Part shown: positions 8,369 to 16,774 of the stretch, piece after piece
How the letters are laid out: every line of letters starts with the position of its first letter
How positions within the stretch are numbered: the stretch's first letter is position 1
NCBI GenBank assembly: GCA_003246575.1
Contig: QJZZ01000001.1
Coordinates: 343,978-407,977, forward strand
DNA: 64,000 bases
Origin: Candidatus Saccharimonadota bacterium
GTDB lineage: Bacteria > Patescibacteriota > Saccharimonadia > Saccharimonadales > Saccharimonadaceae
Direction: 5' to 3'
The notes under the pieces: generated by a model
Database searches by the model: none
What the model was told of the DNA's origin: nothing
What the model saw: only the letters and a program-made list of their open reading frames with translations
Made by a program: the position numbers and the translations under genes

Positions 8369-9396
8369 CGCGTGTATTTGTCGGTATGAGTGGTGGCGTT
8401 GACTCGTCGGTGACAGCTGCGCTGCTTGTTGAGCAAGGCTATGATGTCACGGGCGTCTACATGAAAAACTGGAGCCAGGATCTGCCTGGCATGAAGTGTC
8501 CATGGGCTGAAGATTTGGCAGATGCTAAACGTGTGGCTGTCGGTCTCGGTATTGATTTTCGCGTCTTTGATTTTGAGACCGAATACCGCGAGCGCGTTGT
8601 GCAATATATGATTGATGAGTATAAGCTGGGTCGGACGCCGAATCCAGACATCATGTGTAACCAAGAGGTGAAATTCAAGCTCTTTTTGGACGTTGCGCTT
8701 GAGAATGGCGCCGATATGATCGCAACTGGACATTATGCTCGAACGCACGATGGCACGTTGCTGCGGGCTAAAGACGAGAACAAGGACCAGACGTATTTCC
8801 TCTATCGCGTGACAGAAGATGCGCTGCGCAAAACACTGTTTCCACTTGGTGACTACACCAAGGCTGAAGTGCGCGCCATGGCCCAGGAGCGCGGGCTATG
8901 GACGGCGAGCAAAAAAGAGTCAATGGGCGTTTGTTTTGTTGGCCAGGTCGGTATGCGCGACTTTTTGAGCCAATATGTCGAAACCGTGCCGGGAGATATT
9001 ATCGATCGGGATTCTGGCGAGACAGTCGGCCGTCACGATGGTGCGATTTTTTATACACTCGGTCAGCGTCACGGCCTCGATCTTGGCGGCGGTTTGCCGT
9101 ATTATGTCGTCGACAAAAACATGGATGAAAATATCGTATATGTGAGCCGTAATTTGAACGCCGAAGAAATGTGGCTTTCAACGATCGAACTGAACAACAT
9201 CCATTGGATCGATCGCACGCCAGAGAACGGCGCGCAGGTCCAGGCGCGCATCCGTCACCGCGCACCGCTCGTGCCTGCAGTGCTTGAAGGTAGCCGTCTC
9301 GTCCTCGATGAGGCGCAGCGTGCCGTCACCTCTGGTCAATCCGTTGTCATCTATGACGGTGACGTGGTCCTCGGGGGTGGAGTTGTGATATCATAA
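8365..9396 (+). CDS. mnmA: tRNA-specific 2-thiouridylase MnmA
   Basis: 343-residue enzyme that makes 2-thiouridine at wobble position 34 of tRNA-Glu, -Gln and -Lys. The PP-loop GMSGGVDSSVTA is at the N-terminus. The two catalytic cysteines are visible: C98 in NPDIMCNQ and C190 in GVCFVGQ. The C-terminal beta-barrel is present. ATGA overlap with the upstream YdcF gene and co-transcription with a cysteine desulfurase give a complete sulfur-transfer module. Confidence 0.96.
   Translation: MTRVFVGMSGGVDSSVTAALLVEQGYDVTGVYMKNWSQDLPGMKCPWAEDLADAKRVAVGLGIDFRVFDFETEYRERVVQYMIDEYKLGRTPNPDIMCNQEVKFKLFLDVALENGADMIATGHYARTHDGTLLRAKDENKDQTYFLYRVTEDALRKTLFPLGDYTKAEVRAMAQERGLWTASKKESMGVCFVGQVGMRDFLSQYVETVPGDIIDRDSGETVGRHDGAIFYTLGQRHGLDLGGGLPYYVVDKNMDENIVYVSRNLNAEEMWLSTIELNNIHWIDRTPENGAQVQARIRHRAPLVPAVLEGSRLVLDEAQRAVTSGQSVVIYDGDVVLGGGVVIS
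9389..9394 (+). promoter_or_regulatory. -10 box TATCAT (extended TGA) for alaS
   Basis: TGATATCAT at the end of mnmA, 10 nt before the alaS ATG; leaderless or near-leaderless. Confidence 0.55.
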
Positions 9397-9404
9397 CTCC
9401 AGAT

Positions 9405-11339
9405 ATGAATACCCAAGACATCCGCAACGCCTACCTAGAATTTTTTACCAAACGTAGCCATGCCGTCATTGATCGTGCGCCGCTCGTTCTCAAAGACGAC
9501 CCGACGACGCTTTTCACTGGTAGCGGCATGCAGCCGATGATTCCGTATCTTCTCGGACAACCACACCCAGAAGGAAAGCGCATCGTCGACAGCCAAACGT
9601 GTCTGCGCGCACAAGACATTGATGACATTGGTGACAACCGTCATACGACATTCTTTGAGATGCTCGGCAACTGGAGCATGGGAGATTATTTCAAGGCAAA
9701 GCAAGTGCCATGGATGTTTGAGTTTCTGACGGAAGTTGTCGGCCTCGATCCAAGTAAGCTGTATGTTACGTGCTACATGGGTAACGAAGAATTCGGCATT
9801 GCCAAAGACACCGAAGCAGCTGATTTATGGGCGAATCTCTTTGTAGAAAAGGGTCTCTCGAACGGTGTCGCTGATATGGGTTCAGAAGAAGCGGGCTATG
9901 CGCGTGGCGTGAAGGACGGCGAGCGCATTTTCTTTTACGATGGCAGCAAAAACTGGTGGAGCCGCAATGGCAACGAAGCCAATACGCCGGTTGGCGATCC
10001 ATGTGGTCCCGACAGCGAAATGTTCTATCTCTTTGATTCGGTCAAGCATGATACGTCATTTGGTGAATTCTGTCATCCAAACTGTGACTGTGGCCGCTTC
10101 ATGGAAGTTGGCAACAACGTCTTTATGGCCTACAAAAAAGTAGCCGAAGGTCAGTTTGAGCCACTCGAAAAACCAAACATTGACCATGGTTCAGGCCTCG
10201 AGCGCATTGCTGCTGCAGCCAACAACGATCCAGACGTCTTCAAAATTAGCCTGATGTGGCCAATTGTCGAAAAGCTCCAGACTCTCAGTGGTAAAAAGTA
10301 CGAGAGTTACACCGAAAGTATGCGTGTGATCGCTGATCACTTGCGTGCTGCAACTTTCCTGGCTGTCGATGGCTGCGTTCCGAGCAACAAGGAACAGGGC
10401 TATGTCATGCGTCGCTTGCTGCGTCGTGCGATTCGTTACAGTTTCGATCTCGGCATCGAGCAGAACTTCCTCGAAGAGATTGTCCCTGTCATCGCTGACC
10501 TCTATGTCGAAGATTTTCCAGAAGTCAAAGAGCAGCGCGAAACAATCATCGCTGTGCTCGTGAAAGAGGAAAAAGCCTTCCGTCAGACACTGCGCAAGGG
10601 TATTAAAGAGTTTGAGAAAATGTACGAAAAAACTCTTATGAAAGACGTAACAGATGGCGGAACGGTAGACTTCACTCCTGATTGGGTGACTGGTGACATG
10701 CTCTTTACGCTGTACGACACCTATGGGTTCCCCGTGGAGCTTTCAGTCGAAGAGGCCTCCAAGCGAAGCTTAGATTTACATGATAATTGGCGTGAACAAT
10801 TCGACGCCAAGATGGCAGAGCAGCGTGCCCGTTCGCAGACGGCCGCTAAAGGCACCTTCAAGGGTGGTCTTGGTGGTCAAGATATGATTCACAAAAAGTA
10901 CCACACGGCGACGCACTTGCTGCAATCGGCCTTGCGCACTATTTTCGGCGAAGAATTACGCCAGCACGGTAGCAACATCACTGAAGATCGCTTGCGTTTC
11001 GACTTCAACCTCGACCGCAAAATGACGCCAGAAGAAATTGCCCAGGCAGAAGAGCTTGTAAACGGCTGGATTGCCGAAGACTTACCTGTCAGTTACAAGA
11101 TGTATCCAACCCAAGAAGCCCTCGATATGGGTGCAATTGGTCCGTTCGGCGAACGGTATGCAGATGAAGTAAAAGTCTATCAAATGGGCGAAGGCGAGCA
11201 TATGGCGAGCCTGGAGATTTGTGGCGGTCCGCACGTCGACCATACCGGACAACTCGGTGAAGATGGCAAAGTCTTCAAGATTTCCAAAGAAGAATCATCG
11301 AGCGCCGGCATCCGCCGCATCAAAGCAATTTTGGTCTAG
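9405..11339 (+). CDS. alaS: Alanyl-tRNA synthetase, short form without C-Ala domain
   Basis: 644 residues against about 875 in typical bacteria. The class II core is present (GSGMQPMIPYLLGQPHPEGK; EMLGNWSMGDYF), as is the tRNA-recognition region. The editing site, which clears Ser- and Gly-tRNA, is seen as the HxxxH motif in KYHTATHLLQSAL and the Cys/His pair in EICGGPHVDHT. The protein stops right after the editing domain (SSAGIRRIKAIL), so the coiled-coil and C-Ala (DHHA1-like) domains are missing. No frameshift is apparent downstream; the stop is followed by a strong hairpin. Truncation looks evolved rather than recent. Confidence 0.95.
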   Translation: MNTQDIRNAYLEFFTKRSHAVIDRAPLVLKDDPTTLFTGSGMQPMIPYLLGQPHPEGKRIVDSQTCLRAQDIDDIGDNRHTTFFEMLGNWSMGDYFKAKQVPWMFEFLTEVVGLDPSKLYVTCYMGNEEFGIAKDTEAADLWANLFVEKGLSNGVADMGSEEAGYARGVKDGERIFFYDGSKNWWSRNGNEANTPVGDPCGPDSEMFYLFDSVKHDTSFGEFCHPNCDCGRFMEVGNNVFMAYKKVAEGQFEPLEKPNIDHGSGLERIAAAANNDPDVFKISLMWPIVEKLQTLSGKKYESYTESMRVIADHLRAATFLAVDGCVPSNKEQGYVMRRLLRRAIRYSFDLGIEQNFLEEIVPVIADLYVEDFPEVKEQRETIIAVLVKEEKAFRQTLRKGIKEFEKMYEKTLMKDVTDGGTVDFTPDWVTGDMLFTLYDTYGFPVELSVEEASKRSLDLHDNWREQFDAKMAEQRARSQTAAKGTFKGGLGGQDMIHKKYHTATHLLQSALRTIFGEELRQHGSNITEDRLRFDFNLDRKMTPEEIAQAEELVNGWIAEDLPVSYKMYPTQEALDMGAIGPFGERYADEVKVYQMGEGEHMASLEICGGPHVDHTGQLGEDGKVFKISKEESSSAGIRRIKAILV

Positions 11340-11348
11340 ATATGACTC

Positions 11349-11393
11349 AACCCCGGTTGTCGACCTCGCGTGATGCGAGGGACAACCGGGGTT
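11349..11393. terminator. Strong hairpin between alaS and the convergent reverse-strand pair
   Basis: Outer arms of 13 nt (AACCCCGGTTGTC at 11349-11361 with its complement ending at 11393) and an inner arm CTCGC/GCGAG enclose a 4-6 nt loop. No T-run follows on either strand, so intrinsic termination is probable but unproven; it sits exactly between two converging genes. Confidence 0.65.
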
Positions 11394-11412
11394 GCGTCCT
11401 TGTTGAAGGGAG

Positions 11413-11727
11413 TCAGACGTCGGTCTCGAGGACCGAGGTGGGTTGCGCCTTGATCCAGTTGACCATGGTGGCGTCTGAGCCGATGACATCCCAACGACTG
11501 CGCTCGTCGAGATACCCCGAGGCCCAGGGGTCGGCAGTGATGTCGACACCCTCTGCAGCCAGATGGTCAAGGCGTTCCTGGGTAGTCCCGGTGAACACCT
11601 TGGTCTTGTCATGGTAGCACAGCAGGTACGTCCTGCGTGTGCCGATGATGGCGGCAACCGCTTCGGTGACTGCACGTTCAGCGACGGCAATTCCGTATTC
11701 GGAGCCGTCAGAGTCAAACTCTGCCAA
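11413..11727 (-). CDS. Small protein of unknown function
   Basis: 104 residues starting at a TTG: on the reverse strand AAGGAG lies 6 nt before this TTG, and no ATG or GTG lies near. The sequence begins MAEFDSDGSEYGIAVAERAV, has a hydrophobic strand RTYLLCYHD, and ends SDATMVNWIKAQPTSVLETD. No family was recognised. It is 19 nt behind another unknown gene and convergent with alaS. The local base composition is richer in G+C than the neighbouring genes and the strong Shine-Dalgarno contrasts with the leaderless genes around it, so acquisition by transfer is possible. Confidence 0.62.
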   Translation of the reverse strand: MAEFDSDGSEYGIAVAERAVTEAVAAIIGTRRTYLLCYHDKTKVFTGTTQERLDHLAAEGVDITADPWASGYLDERSRWDVIGSDATMVNWIKAQPTSVLETDV

Positions 11728-11746
11728 TGCTTTCTCCTTGCTAGTA

Positions 11747-12133
11747 CTAGGGTCGTTCGAGCCACATGCGGAGGGATCCGCCCGTGGCACCATCCTGGTC
11801 GATCCGGAGGTCGATTTCCAGGAAGATCTTGACGTGCATGTCGACAACCGGCCGGCTATCGATGTCGAGTAGCTGCCCCATCGTTTCGATGATGAGGCTA
11901 TTCTGCTCGAGGCTCGACTTCCAGTTAATGTCAGCCTTCAATTCAGAAAGCGAGACATGCACGAAAAACGTTGAGGTCTCGTGTCGAACGAGAACTCGGA
12001 GTGAACGTGTCCGTGGATGGCCATGTTCGAGCACTTCCTCGAGGAACGGCTTGTAGCCGCCCTCGGGCACGATCACGCGAAATTCTCGACCTTCCAGCTC
12101 AGCAGGGAGGTCGGTCTCGATGGTATTAGCCAT
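11747..12133 (-). CDS. Protein of unknown function
   Basis: 128 residues; start chosen at the ATG giving MANTIETDLPAELEGREFRV, since an upstream in-frame ATG has no ribosome site. The sequence is strand-rich with few cysteines: RVIVPEGGYKPFLEEVLEHG, then LRVLVRHETSTFFVHVSLSE, and a C-terminal half with DMHVKIFLEIDLRIDQDG. No membrane segment and no known motif. GAAGGG lies 12 nt before the ATG on the reverse strand, and a -10-like TGCTATGGT (12177-12185) lies further upstream. Probably an operon with the 104-residue gene. Confidence 0.65.
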   Translation of the reverse strand: MANTIETDLPAELEGREFRVIVPEGGYKPFLEEVLEHGHPRTRSLRVLVRHETSTFFVHVSLSELKADINWKSSLEQNSLIIETMGQLLDIDSRPVVDMHVKIFLEIDLRIDQDGATGGSLRMWLERP

Positions 12134-12176
12134 GAGGCTACCGTTCCCTTCTTGAATTGTTAAGGACGCTTTATAA

Positions 12177-12182
12177 ACCATA
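12177..12182 (-). promoter_or_regulatory. Possible -10 box TATGGT (extended TGC) for the two unknown genes
   Basis: Reverse-strand TGCTATGGT about 44 nt before the ATG at 12133, giving a normal short leader, unlike most genes here. Confidence 0.4.
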
Positions 12183-12232
12183 GCATAATTATGATATTTT
12201 TGCAACAGCTATGACCGTAACCGGTATTGGTA

Positions 12233-12238
12233 TATAAT
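12233..12238 (+). promoter_or_regulatory. -10 box TATAAT for the pilM-like operon
   Basis: TATAAT 11 nt before the ATG at 12250; an alternative TATACT at 12238-12243 is 6 nt before it. Either gives a leaderless or nearly leaderless message. Confidence 0.7.
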
Positions 12239-12249
12239 ATACTATATCT

Positions 12250-13518
12250 ATGGTTTTCGAAAAACTTCGTGCAAAAGTAGCAAACAAGGTAGAAGCTGAC
12301 GAATATATCGTCGGGCTCGATATCGGAACTGAATTCGTTAAGGCGTTGATCGCCAAAATAAAAGGTGATGAGCTTGAAATTGTTGGCGTTGGACGCACTC
12401 GTCAAGGGGTGAGCGATATGCATTCTGGTGCCATTGCGGATATCACTGGCGTGGTTCGCAACTGTGAAGATGCGCTCGCGCAGGCTGAAGAAATGGCTGG
12501 ATTGCAGGCGAAGCGTGCCGTCATCGGTATCGCTGGCGAACTGGTCAAGGGTGTCACGAATACTATTCGCTATCGTCGTCCGCAGCCGAACAAGCCGCTT
12601 GACGTACCGGAGATGGAATTTATCATCGAAAAAGTCCAAGAACGCGCACAGATGAAGGCGCAAAAACAAATCGGTCTCGAGACAGGCAACGATGAAGTTG
12701 AAGTAAAGCTCGTCAACTCGGCGCTCGTCAGTATCCATATCGATGGCTACAAGATTTCAAACCCAATCGGCTTTCAGGGTCGAGATGTTGCTGTCCAAAT
12801 CTACACGGCATTCGCCCCAATGGTTCATATTGGCGCACTCGAAAAAGTTGCTGACGAACTTGCGCTCGATCTCGTTGCGGTGGCCGCTGAGCCATTCGCG
12901 GTGTCACGTAGCGTGCTTGGAAATGACGCCAGTAGCAGTTTTACGGCTATCCTCGCTGATGTTGGTGGCGGTACGACAGACATCGCTGTTGTTGATGATG
13001 GCGGCGTCGAAGGCACTAAGATGTTTGGTATCGGCGGTCGTAGCTTCACGCGGACGATCGCGAGTGATATGGATCTCAATTATGCTGATGCCGAGAAGCT
13101 CAAGTGCAACCTCGATAATGACAAACTCAAAGCCGATATTCGTCACTCGGCCGAAAAGGCAATCGATAAAACGCTTGGTGTGTGGCTCGATGGCGTTGAG
13201 TTGGCGCTTAGTGAATTTGACTCAGTCGATCATTTGCCGAATCGTATCCTACTCTGCGGTGGCGGCGCAAGTCTCGAGCAACTCGTCGAAGCACTCGCTG
13301 AGCGCGAATGGTACAAAGACTTGCCGTTTACCAAGAAGCCAACTGTTCAGCTGATTAAACCATCCGAAGTAGTCGGCATCACCGATCCAAGCGGCACCGT
13401 AACCGATCATACGTTCATCACCGCTATGGGATTGCTCCGAGTCGGGTATGATACAATCGTAGGCGCTGAAGACGCCAATAGCGTCAAGGAAAAAGTTAAT
13501 AAATTGTTGAGAATATAG
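12250..13518 (+). CDS. PilM/FtsA-like actin-fold ATPase
   Basis: 422 residues of the FtsA/PilM branch of actin-like ATPases. The phosphate-1 motif is in YIVGLDIGTEFVKALIA near residue 20, phosphate-2 in ADVGGGTTDIAVVDDGG near 240, and the adenosine motif in ILLCGGGASLEQLVE near 335. The inserted SHS2 (1C) region lies between the first two. The end, VKEKVNKLLRI, could be a short amphipathic membrane-binding helix as in FtsA. In type IV pilus systems PilM recruits PilN, in division FtsA recruits FtsZ. Its partner here is the next gene, a single-pass membrane protein, which favours a PilM-like envelope-assembly role. The exact role is inferred. Confidence 0.85.
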   Translation: MVFEKLRAKVANKVEADEYIVGLDIGTEFVKALIAKIKGDELEIVGVGRTRQGVSDMHSGAIADITGVVRNCEDALAQAEEMAGLQAKRAVIGIAGELVKGVTNTIRYRRPQPNKPLDVPEMEFIIEKVQERAQMKAQKQIGLETGNDEVEVKLVNSALVSIHIDGYKISNPIGFQGRDVAVQIYTAFAPMVHIGALEKVADELALDLVAVAAEPFAVSRSVLGNDASSSFTAILADVGGGTTDIAVVDDGGVEGTKMFGIGGRSFTRTIASDMDLNYADAEKLKCNLDNDKLKADIRHSAEKAIDKTLGVWLDGVELALSEFDSVDHLPNRILLCGGGASLEQLVEALAEREWYKDLPFTKKPTVQLIKPSEVVGITDPSGTVTDHTFITAMGLLRVGYDTIVGAEDANSVKEKVNKLLRI

Positions 13519-13522
13519 CCTG

Positions 13523-15175
13523 ATGGCAGATGCACCACAAAAAGACGTAGTATATATCGATGTCGAAGACGACATCACTGCTATCATTGGCAAACTCAAA
13601 GAGGCCAAGAAGCACATCGTCGCGCTGGTACCGCCGAAGCGAACAGGTATTCTGCAGAGTGCCGTCAACCTTCGTCTGCTCGCTCGAACGGCCGAACAGC
13701 ATGATAAACGTCTGGTGATTATTACTAGCAACTCAGCGCTCATTAGCTTGGCTGCGTCGGCTCGTATACCGGTGGCAAAAAACCTCCAGACCAAACCTGA
13801 ACTCGGTGAAATTGCTGCACTTGATATCGATAACGGCGAAGAGGTGATTGACGGTGCTGAATTGCCTGTCGATGAACACGCTCGCATGGCGACGAATGAT
13901 GATGGCGAGATCGAATCCGCTCTGGGCGCTGCGGCCGTTGGGCGAAGTGAGGCATCTGCGCGCGTGCCAGGTGCTCGCTCGAGCCGTCGTCGATCGGCGT
14001 CACGCGTGCCCGACTTTAATTCATTTCGCAAAAAACTTTTCCTTCTCGGAGCGCTTGGTGCGTTTTTGATTGCATTTTTTGTCTGGGCGATTATGTTCGC
14101 GCCCCATGCAACGGTAGTACTCACGACGCGTACAACGGCAGCAAACGTGAGTCAGCAAGTGACAATTGGACCGAAGGTTGAAACAGACGTGGCAAAATCA
14201 ATGTTGGCTGCTGAAGAGAAGGCTACAACACAGGATATCAGCATTAGCTACGATGCAACAGGCACGATCAATGCCGGTGAAAAGGCAACTGCAACCGTCA
14301 AGTTTTCGCAGCAGGCTCTGTCTTCGAAGACAGTAGCGGCGGGCACGAAGCTCAAATCATCAACTGGCCTCATCTTTGTGACGGACGAGAGTGTTACAGT
14401 TCCTGCAAGTAGTGTTGGTTCTGCGGCATGTTTCCCTACTGCCTGCCCAGGTACTGTAACTGTAAAAGTGACGGCTGACGCTGCGGGTGCCGGCTACAAT
14501 GGCGCAACGGGTAGTCTCTCCGGTGCTGGCGACGGTATATCGGCAAGTTTCACTGCAGCCTCTGCCGGTGGCACCGACAAAGAAGTTGCAGCTGTCACGC
14601 AGGAAGATTTAGATACCGCAAAAAAGCAAATTGATGCTAAGCTCGATGTTGCAGCAGCCAAGCAGACTCTTCAATCGCAGCTCGGTGATGGATATATTGT
14701 GATCGAGGACACATTTACGTCAGACACGTCAAAGATTGAGTCTGATACCACAGTCGACGGCGAGGCGCCGAGTGGCACCGCAAAGCTCGAAGGAACGGTG
14801 ACGTATAGTATGTATGCCGTTAGTAAAGAGGTACTCGGTGCCTATCTCGACGCAGTAGTCGCTCAGCAAATCGATAATACTGACCAGCAGCGGATTTATG
14901 ATAATGGCAGTAACACAGTTCAATTCGCCAATGCACAGAAGACGACCGATGGTATGCTCGTATCATTAACCGCGACGGGTGCGATTGGTCCAAAAATCGA
15001 CGATGCACAGGTCAAGACGATTGCGGCGGGCAAGAACTACGGTGACATTCAGCAGGCCCTGACGGCAATCAGCGGAGTTGACAGCGCGGACACGAAGTTT
15101 TCTCCGTTCTGGGTAACAAAGGCGCCGACTAACGTTGATAAGATTTCGGTCGAGTTCACCCTAAATGAGCAATAA
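13523..15175 (+). CDS. CPR-type single-pass membrane protein with baseplate-J-like extracytosolic region
   Basis: 550 residues. The N-terminal ~120 residues form a cytosolic domain (DVVYIDVEDDITAIIGKLKE, then VALVPPKRTGILQSAVNLRL) of a type I recall from many CPR genomes. A basic Arg/Ser linker precedes one membrane segment at about 172-192. The long outer region is Ala/Thr/Gly-rich, with repeated beta-sandwich-like stretches; CPGTVTVKVTADAAGAGYN resembles the 'baseplate J-like' signature. No phage gene is nearby. Placement directly after the PilM/FtsA-like ATPase suggests a cytosolic ATPase coupled to an envelope-spanning protein. Function is unknown; a structural or adhesin role is inference. 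Confidence 0.72.
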   Translation: MADAPQKDVVYIDVEDDITAIIGKLKEAKKHIVALVPPKRTGILQSAVNLRLLARTAEQHDKRLVIITSNSALISLAASARIPVAKNLQTKPELGEIAALDIDNGEEVIDGAELPVDEHARMATNDDGEIESALGAAAVGRSEASARVPGARSSRRRSASRVPDFNSFRKKLFLLGALGAFLIAFFVWAIMFAPHATVVLTTRTTAANVSQQVTIGPKVETDVAKSMLAAEEKATTQDISISYDATGTINAGEKATATVKFSQQALSSKTVAAGTKLKSSTGLIFVTDESVTVPASSVGSAACFPTACPGTVTVKVTADAAGAGYNGATGSLSGAGDGISASFTAASAGGTDKEVAAVTQEDLDTAKKQIDAKLDVAAAKQTLQSQLGDGYIVIEDTFTSDTSKIESDTTVDGEAPSGTAKLEGTVTYSMYAVSKEVLGAYLDAVVAQQIDNTDQQRIYDNGSNTVQFANAQKTTDGMLVSLTATGAIGPKIDDAQVKTIAAGKNYGDIQQALTAISGVDSADTKFSPFWVTKAPTNVDKISVEFTLNEQ

Positions 15176-15572
15176 ACAGACGCTCATTGCTCTCGATGTT
15201 GGTGAGAAGCGTATTGGCATCGCTCAGGCTGATACATCGATAGGTATTGCTGTTCCGTATGACACAATCGAAGTTGACGGCTACGAAGTTGCGGCTATAG
15301 TTCGTCTCGTGCTTAGTGCGGGTGCAGACAAGATTGTTGTCGGGTATCCGCGCAATCAATCAGGGGAGCCGACGGCACAGACGCAATTCGTTGAAGACTT
15401 TGTCGAAAAATTACGAGACTGTGACGCAGAAATTGTCTACCAAGACGAATCGCTCACCAGTGTACTTGCAGAGCAACAACTTGCGGCACGAAAAAAACCG
15501 TACAGCAAAGGCGATATAGACATGATTGCTGCCAGTATCATTTTGACGGATTATCTGGAGGAACATCGATGA
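15165..15572 (+). CDS. ruvX: RuvX/YqgF-family Holliday-junction-resolvase-like nuclease
   Basis: 135 residues, RNase H fold. LIALDVGEKRIGIAQAD carries the first conserved acidic residue, VVGYPRNQSGEPTAQT the central motif, YQDESLTSVLAEQQL the Glu, and DMIAASIILTDYLE the last Asp. In other bacteria YqgF processes the 5' end of pre-16S rRNA. It overlaps the preceding gene by 11 nt and mltG by 4 nt. The ruvX-mltG pairing is frequent in bacteria. Confidence 0.92.
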   Translation: MSNKQTLIALDVGEKRIGIAQADTSIGIAVPYDTIEVDGYEVAAIVRLVLSAGADKIVVGYPRNQSGEPTAQTQFVEDFVEKLRDCDAEIVYQDESLTSVLAEQQLAARKKPYSKGDIDMIAASIILTDYLEEHR

Positions 15573-16714
15573 CATTTGATGTGATGCGACAACGGATTCG
15601 TGACCGAGCATCAGGGGTTCTCGCGCCAGCCAGGCCCGCTTTGAGTCAGATGCAAATACAGCCACCACGACGCAGAAAATGGCCGTGGATTGTCGCTGGT
15701 TCGGTGCTAGCATTTGTCGTACTGCTCGGAGCTGGGGCGTATACATGGTATACTTTAGCTCAGCGTCCAGTTGACCCAGCCAATAATGAATTAGTCACTG
15801 TGCGTGTCGAAAGTGGACTCGGTCCATCGCAGATCGGAACAATCCTTAAGGATGAGGGGCTGATTCGTGATGAGCTTGCCTATCGTATCTACGTCAAGCT
15901 GCACAAAATTGAGAATACACTCAAAGCCGGCACGTATAAAATTGCACCATCAGAGACGATGGGCCAGGTGATCGCGCACTTGCTAGAAGGGCGCGATGAG
16001 ACGTTTACGATTACCTTTTATCCCGGGGCAACACTATACGATCCTACGGATGTAGACGATACTAGACGCACAGACGCCTACACTATGTTGGCACGCGCGG
16101 GCTATAGCGACGAGCAGATACGCGCCGCTCTTGCTACTACCTATGATTCGCCACTTTTCCAGGATAAGCCGGTCGGTACGTCACTCGAGGGCTATATCTA
16201 CGGCGAGACCTATCAATTTCCGATAACCGCATCGGTGGCGGACATCTTGAATTCTACGTTTACGACCTATTACGATCAGATACAAAAGAACGACATTGTT
16301 TCTGGGGCTGCAAAACATGGCTTGAATTTGTATCAAGCGATTACGCTCGCATCGATTGTTCAGCGTGAAGTGAGTGGCTACGACGATATGCGCAAGGTGG
16401 CACAGGTGTTCTATAGCCGGCTTGAACAGGGTATGACGCTAGGCTCTGACGTGACCTTTATTTATGCTGCTCAACAAGCGAATCAAACACCGACAGTCAC
16501 CTTTGATTCACCATATAATACTCGCATCAATGCGGGACTACCTCCGGGCCCGATTGCCACTCCAGGTATCGATGCGCTCAGGGCCGTGGCTGACCCGGCA
16601 GATACAAGCTATCTGTATTTCGTGGCCGGCGATGATGGCAAGACGTACTTCTCGTACACCGAAGCAGAGCACCAGCAGAATGTCGCTGCACACTGCGGTG
16701 ACCTCTGTAAGTAG
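15569..16714 (+). CDS. mltG: Endolytic peptidoglycan transglycosylase MltG (YceG)
   Basis: 381 residues. A cytosolic basic N-terminus (RRRKWPWIVAG) leads to a membrane segment at about 36-56. A LysM-like subdomain follows (IGTILKDEGLIRDELAYRIY). The catalytic region has LEGYIYGETYQFP with the conserved Glu, LASIVQREVSGYDDMRKVAQ, the F-x-x-R-L motif, and SPYNTRINAGLPPGPIATPG. MltG cuts nascent glycan strands and sets their length. It closes the pilM-like operon. Confidence 0.95.
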   Translation: MTFDVMRQRIRDRASGVLAPARPALSQMQIQPPRRRKWPWIVAGSVLAFVVLLGAGAYTWYTLAQRPVDPANNELVTVRVESGLGPSQIGTILKDEGLIRDELAYRIYVKLHKIENTLKAGTYKIAPSETMGQVIAHLLEGRDETFTITFYPGATLYDPTDVDDTRRTDAYTMLARAGYSDEQIRAALATTYDSPLFQDKPVGTSLEGYIYGETYQFPITASVADILNSTFTTYYDQIQKNDIVSGAAKHGLNLYQAITLASIVQREVSGYDDMRKVAQVFYSRLEQGMTLGSDVTFIYAAQQANQTPTVTFDSPYNTRINAGLPPGPIATPGIDALRAVADPADTSYLYFVAGDDGKTYFSYTEAEHQQNVAAHCGDLCK

Positions 16715-16761
16715 TGATTGACTGCACTATGCAAAACTTGACTTGCATGAGGTATGAGTGA

Positions 16762-16767
16762 TAAAAT
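16762..16767 (+). promoter_or_regulatory. -10 box TAAAAT (extended TGA) upstream of the structured leader
   Basis: TGATAAAAT about 290 nt before the LysM-CHAP gene. A second TAAAAT at 16910-16915 could start a shorter transcript beginning at the second structured module. Confidence 0.5.
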
Positions 16768-16774
16768 AAACGGA

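Noticed and set aside
11295-11765. Reverse-strand open frame of 156 codons overlapping the 104-residue gene
   Set aside because: It crosses the terminator hairpin and enters alaS; the translation is Arg/Pro/Ser-rich noise.
13249-14124. Reverse-strand open frame of 291 codons across pilM-like and the next gene
   Set aside because: Antisense shadow with serine-rich composition spanning two clear genes.
13523-15175. Prophage baseplate gene
   Set aside because: Only a local resemblance; no phage genes nearby and the protein has a membrane anchor and a CPR-type cytosolic domain.
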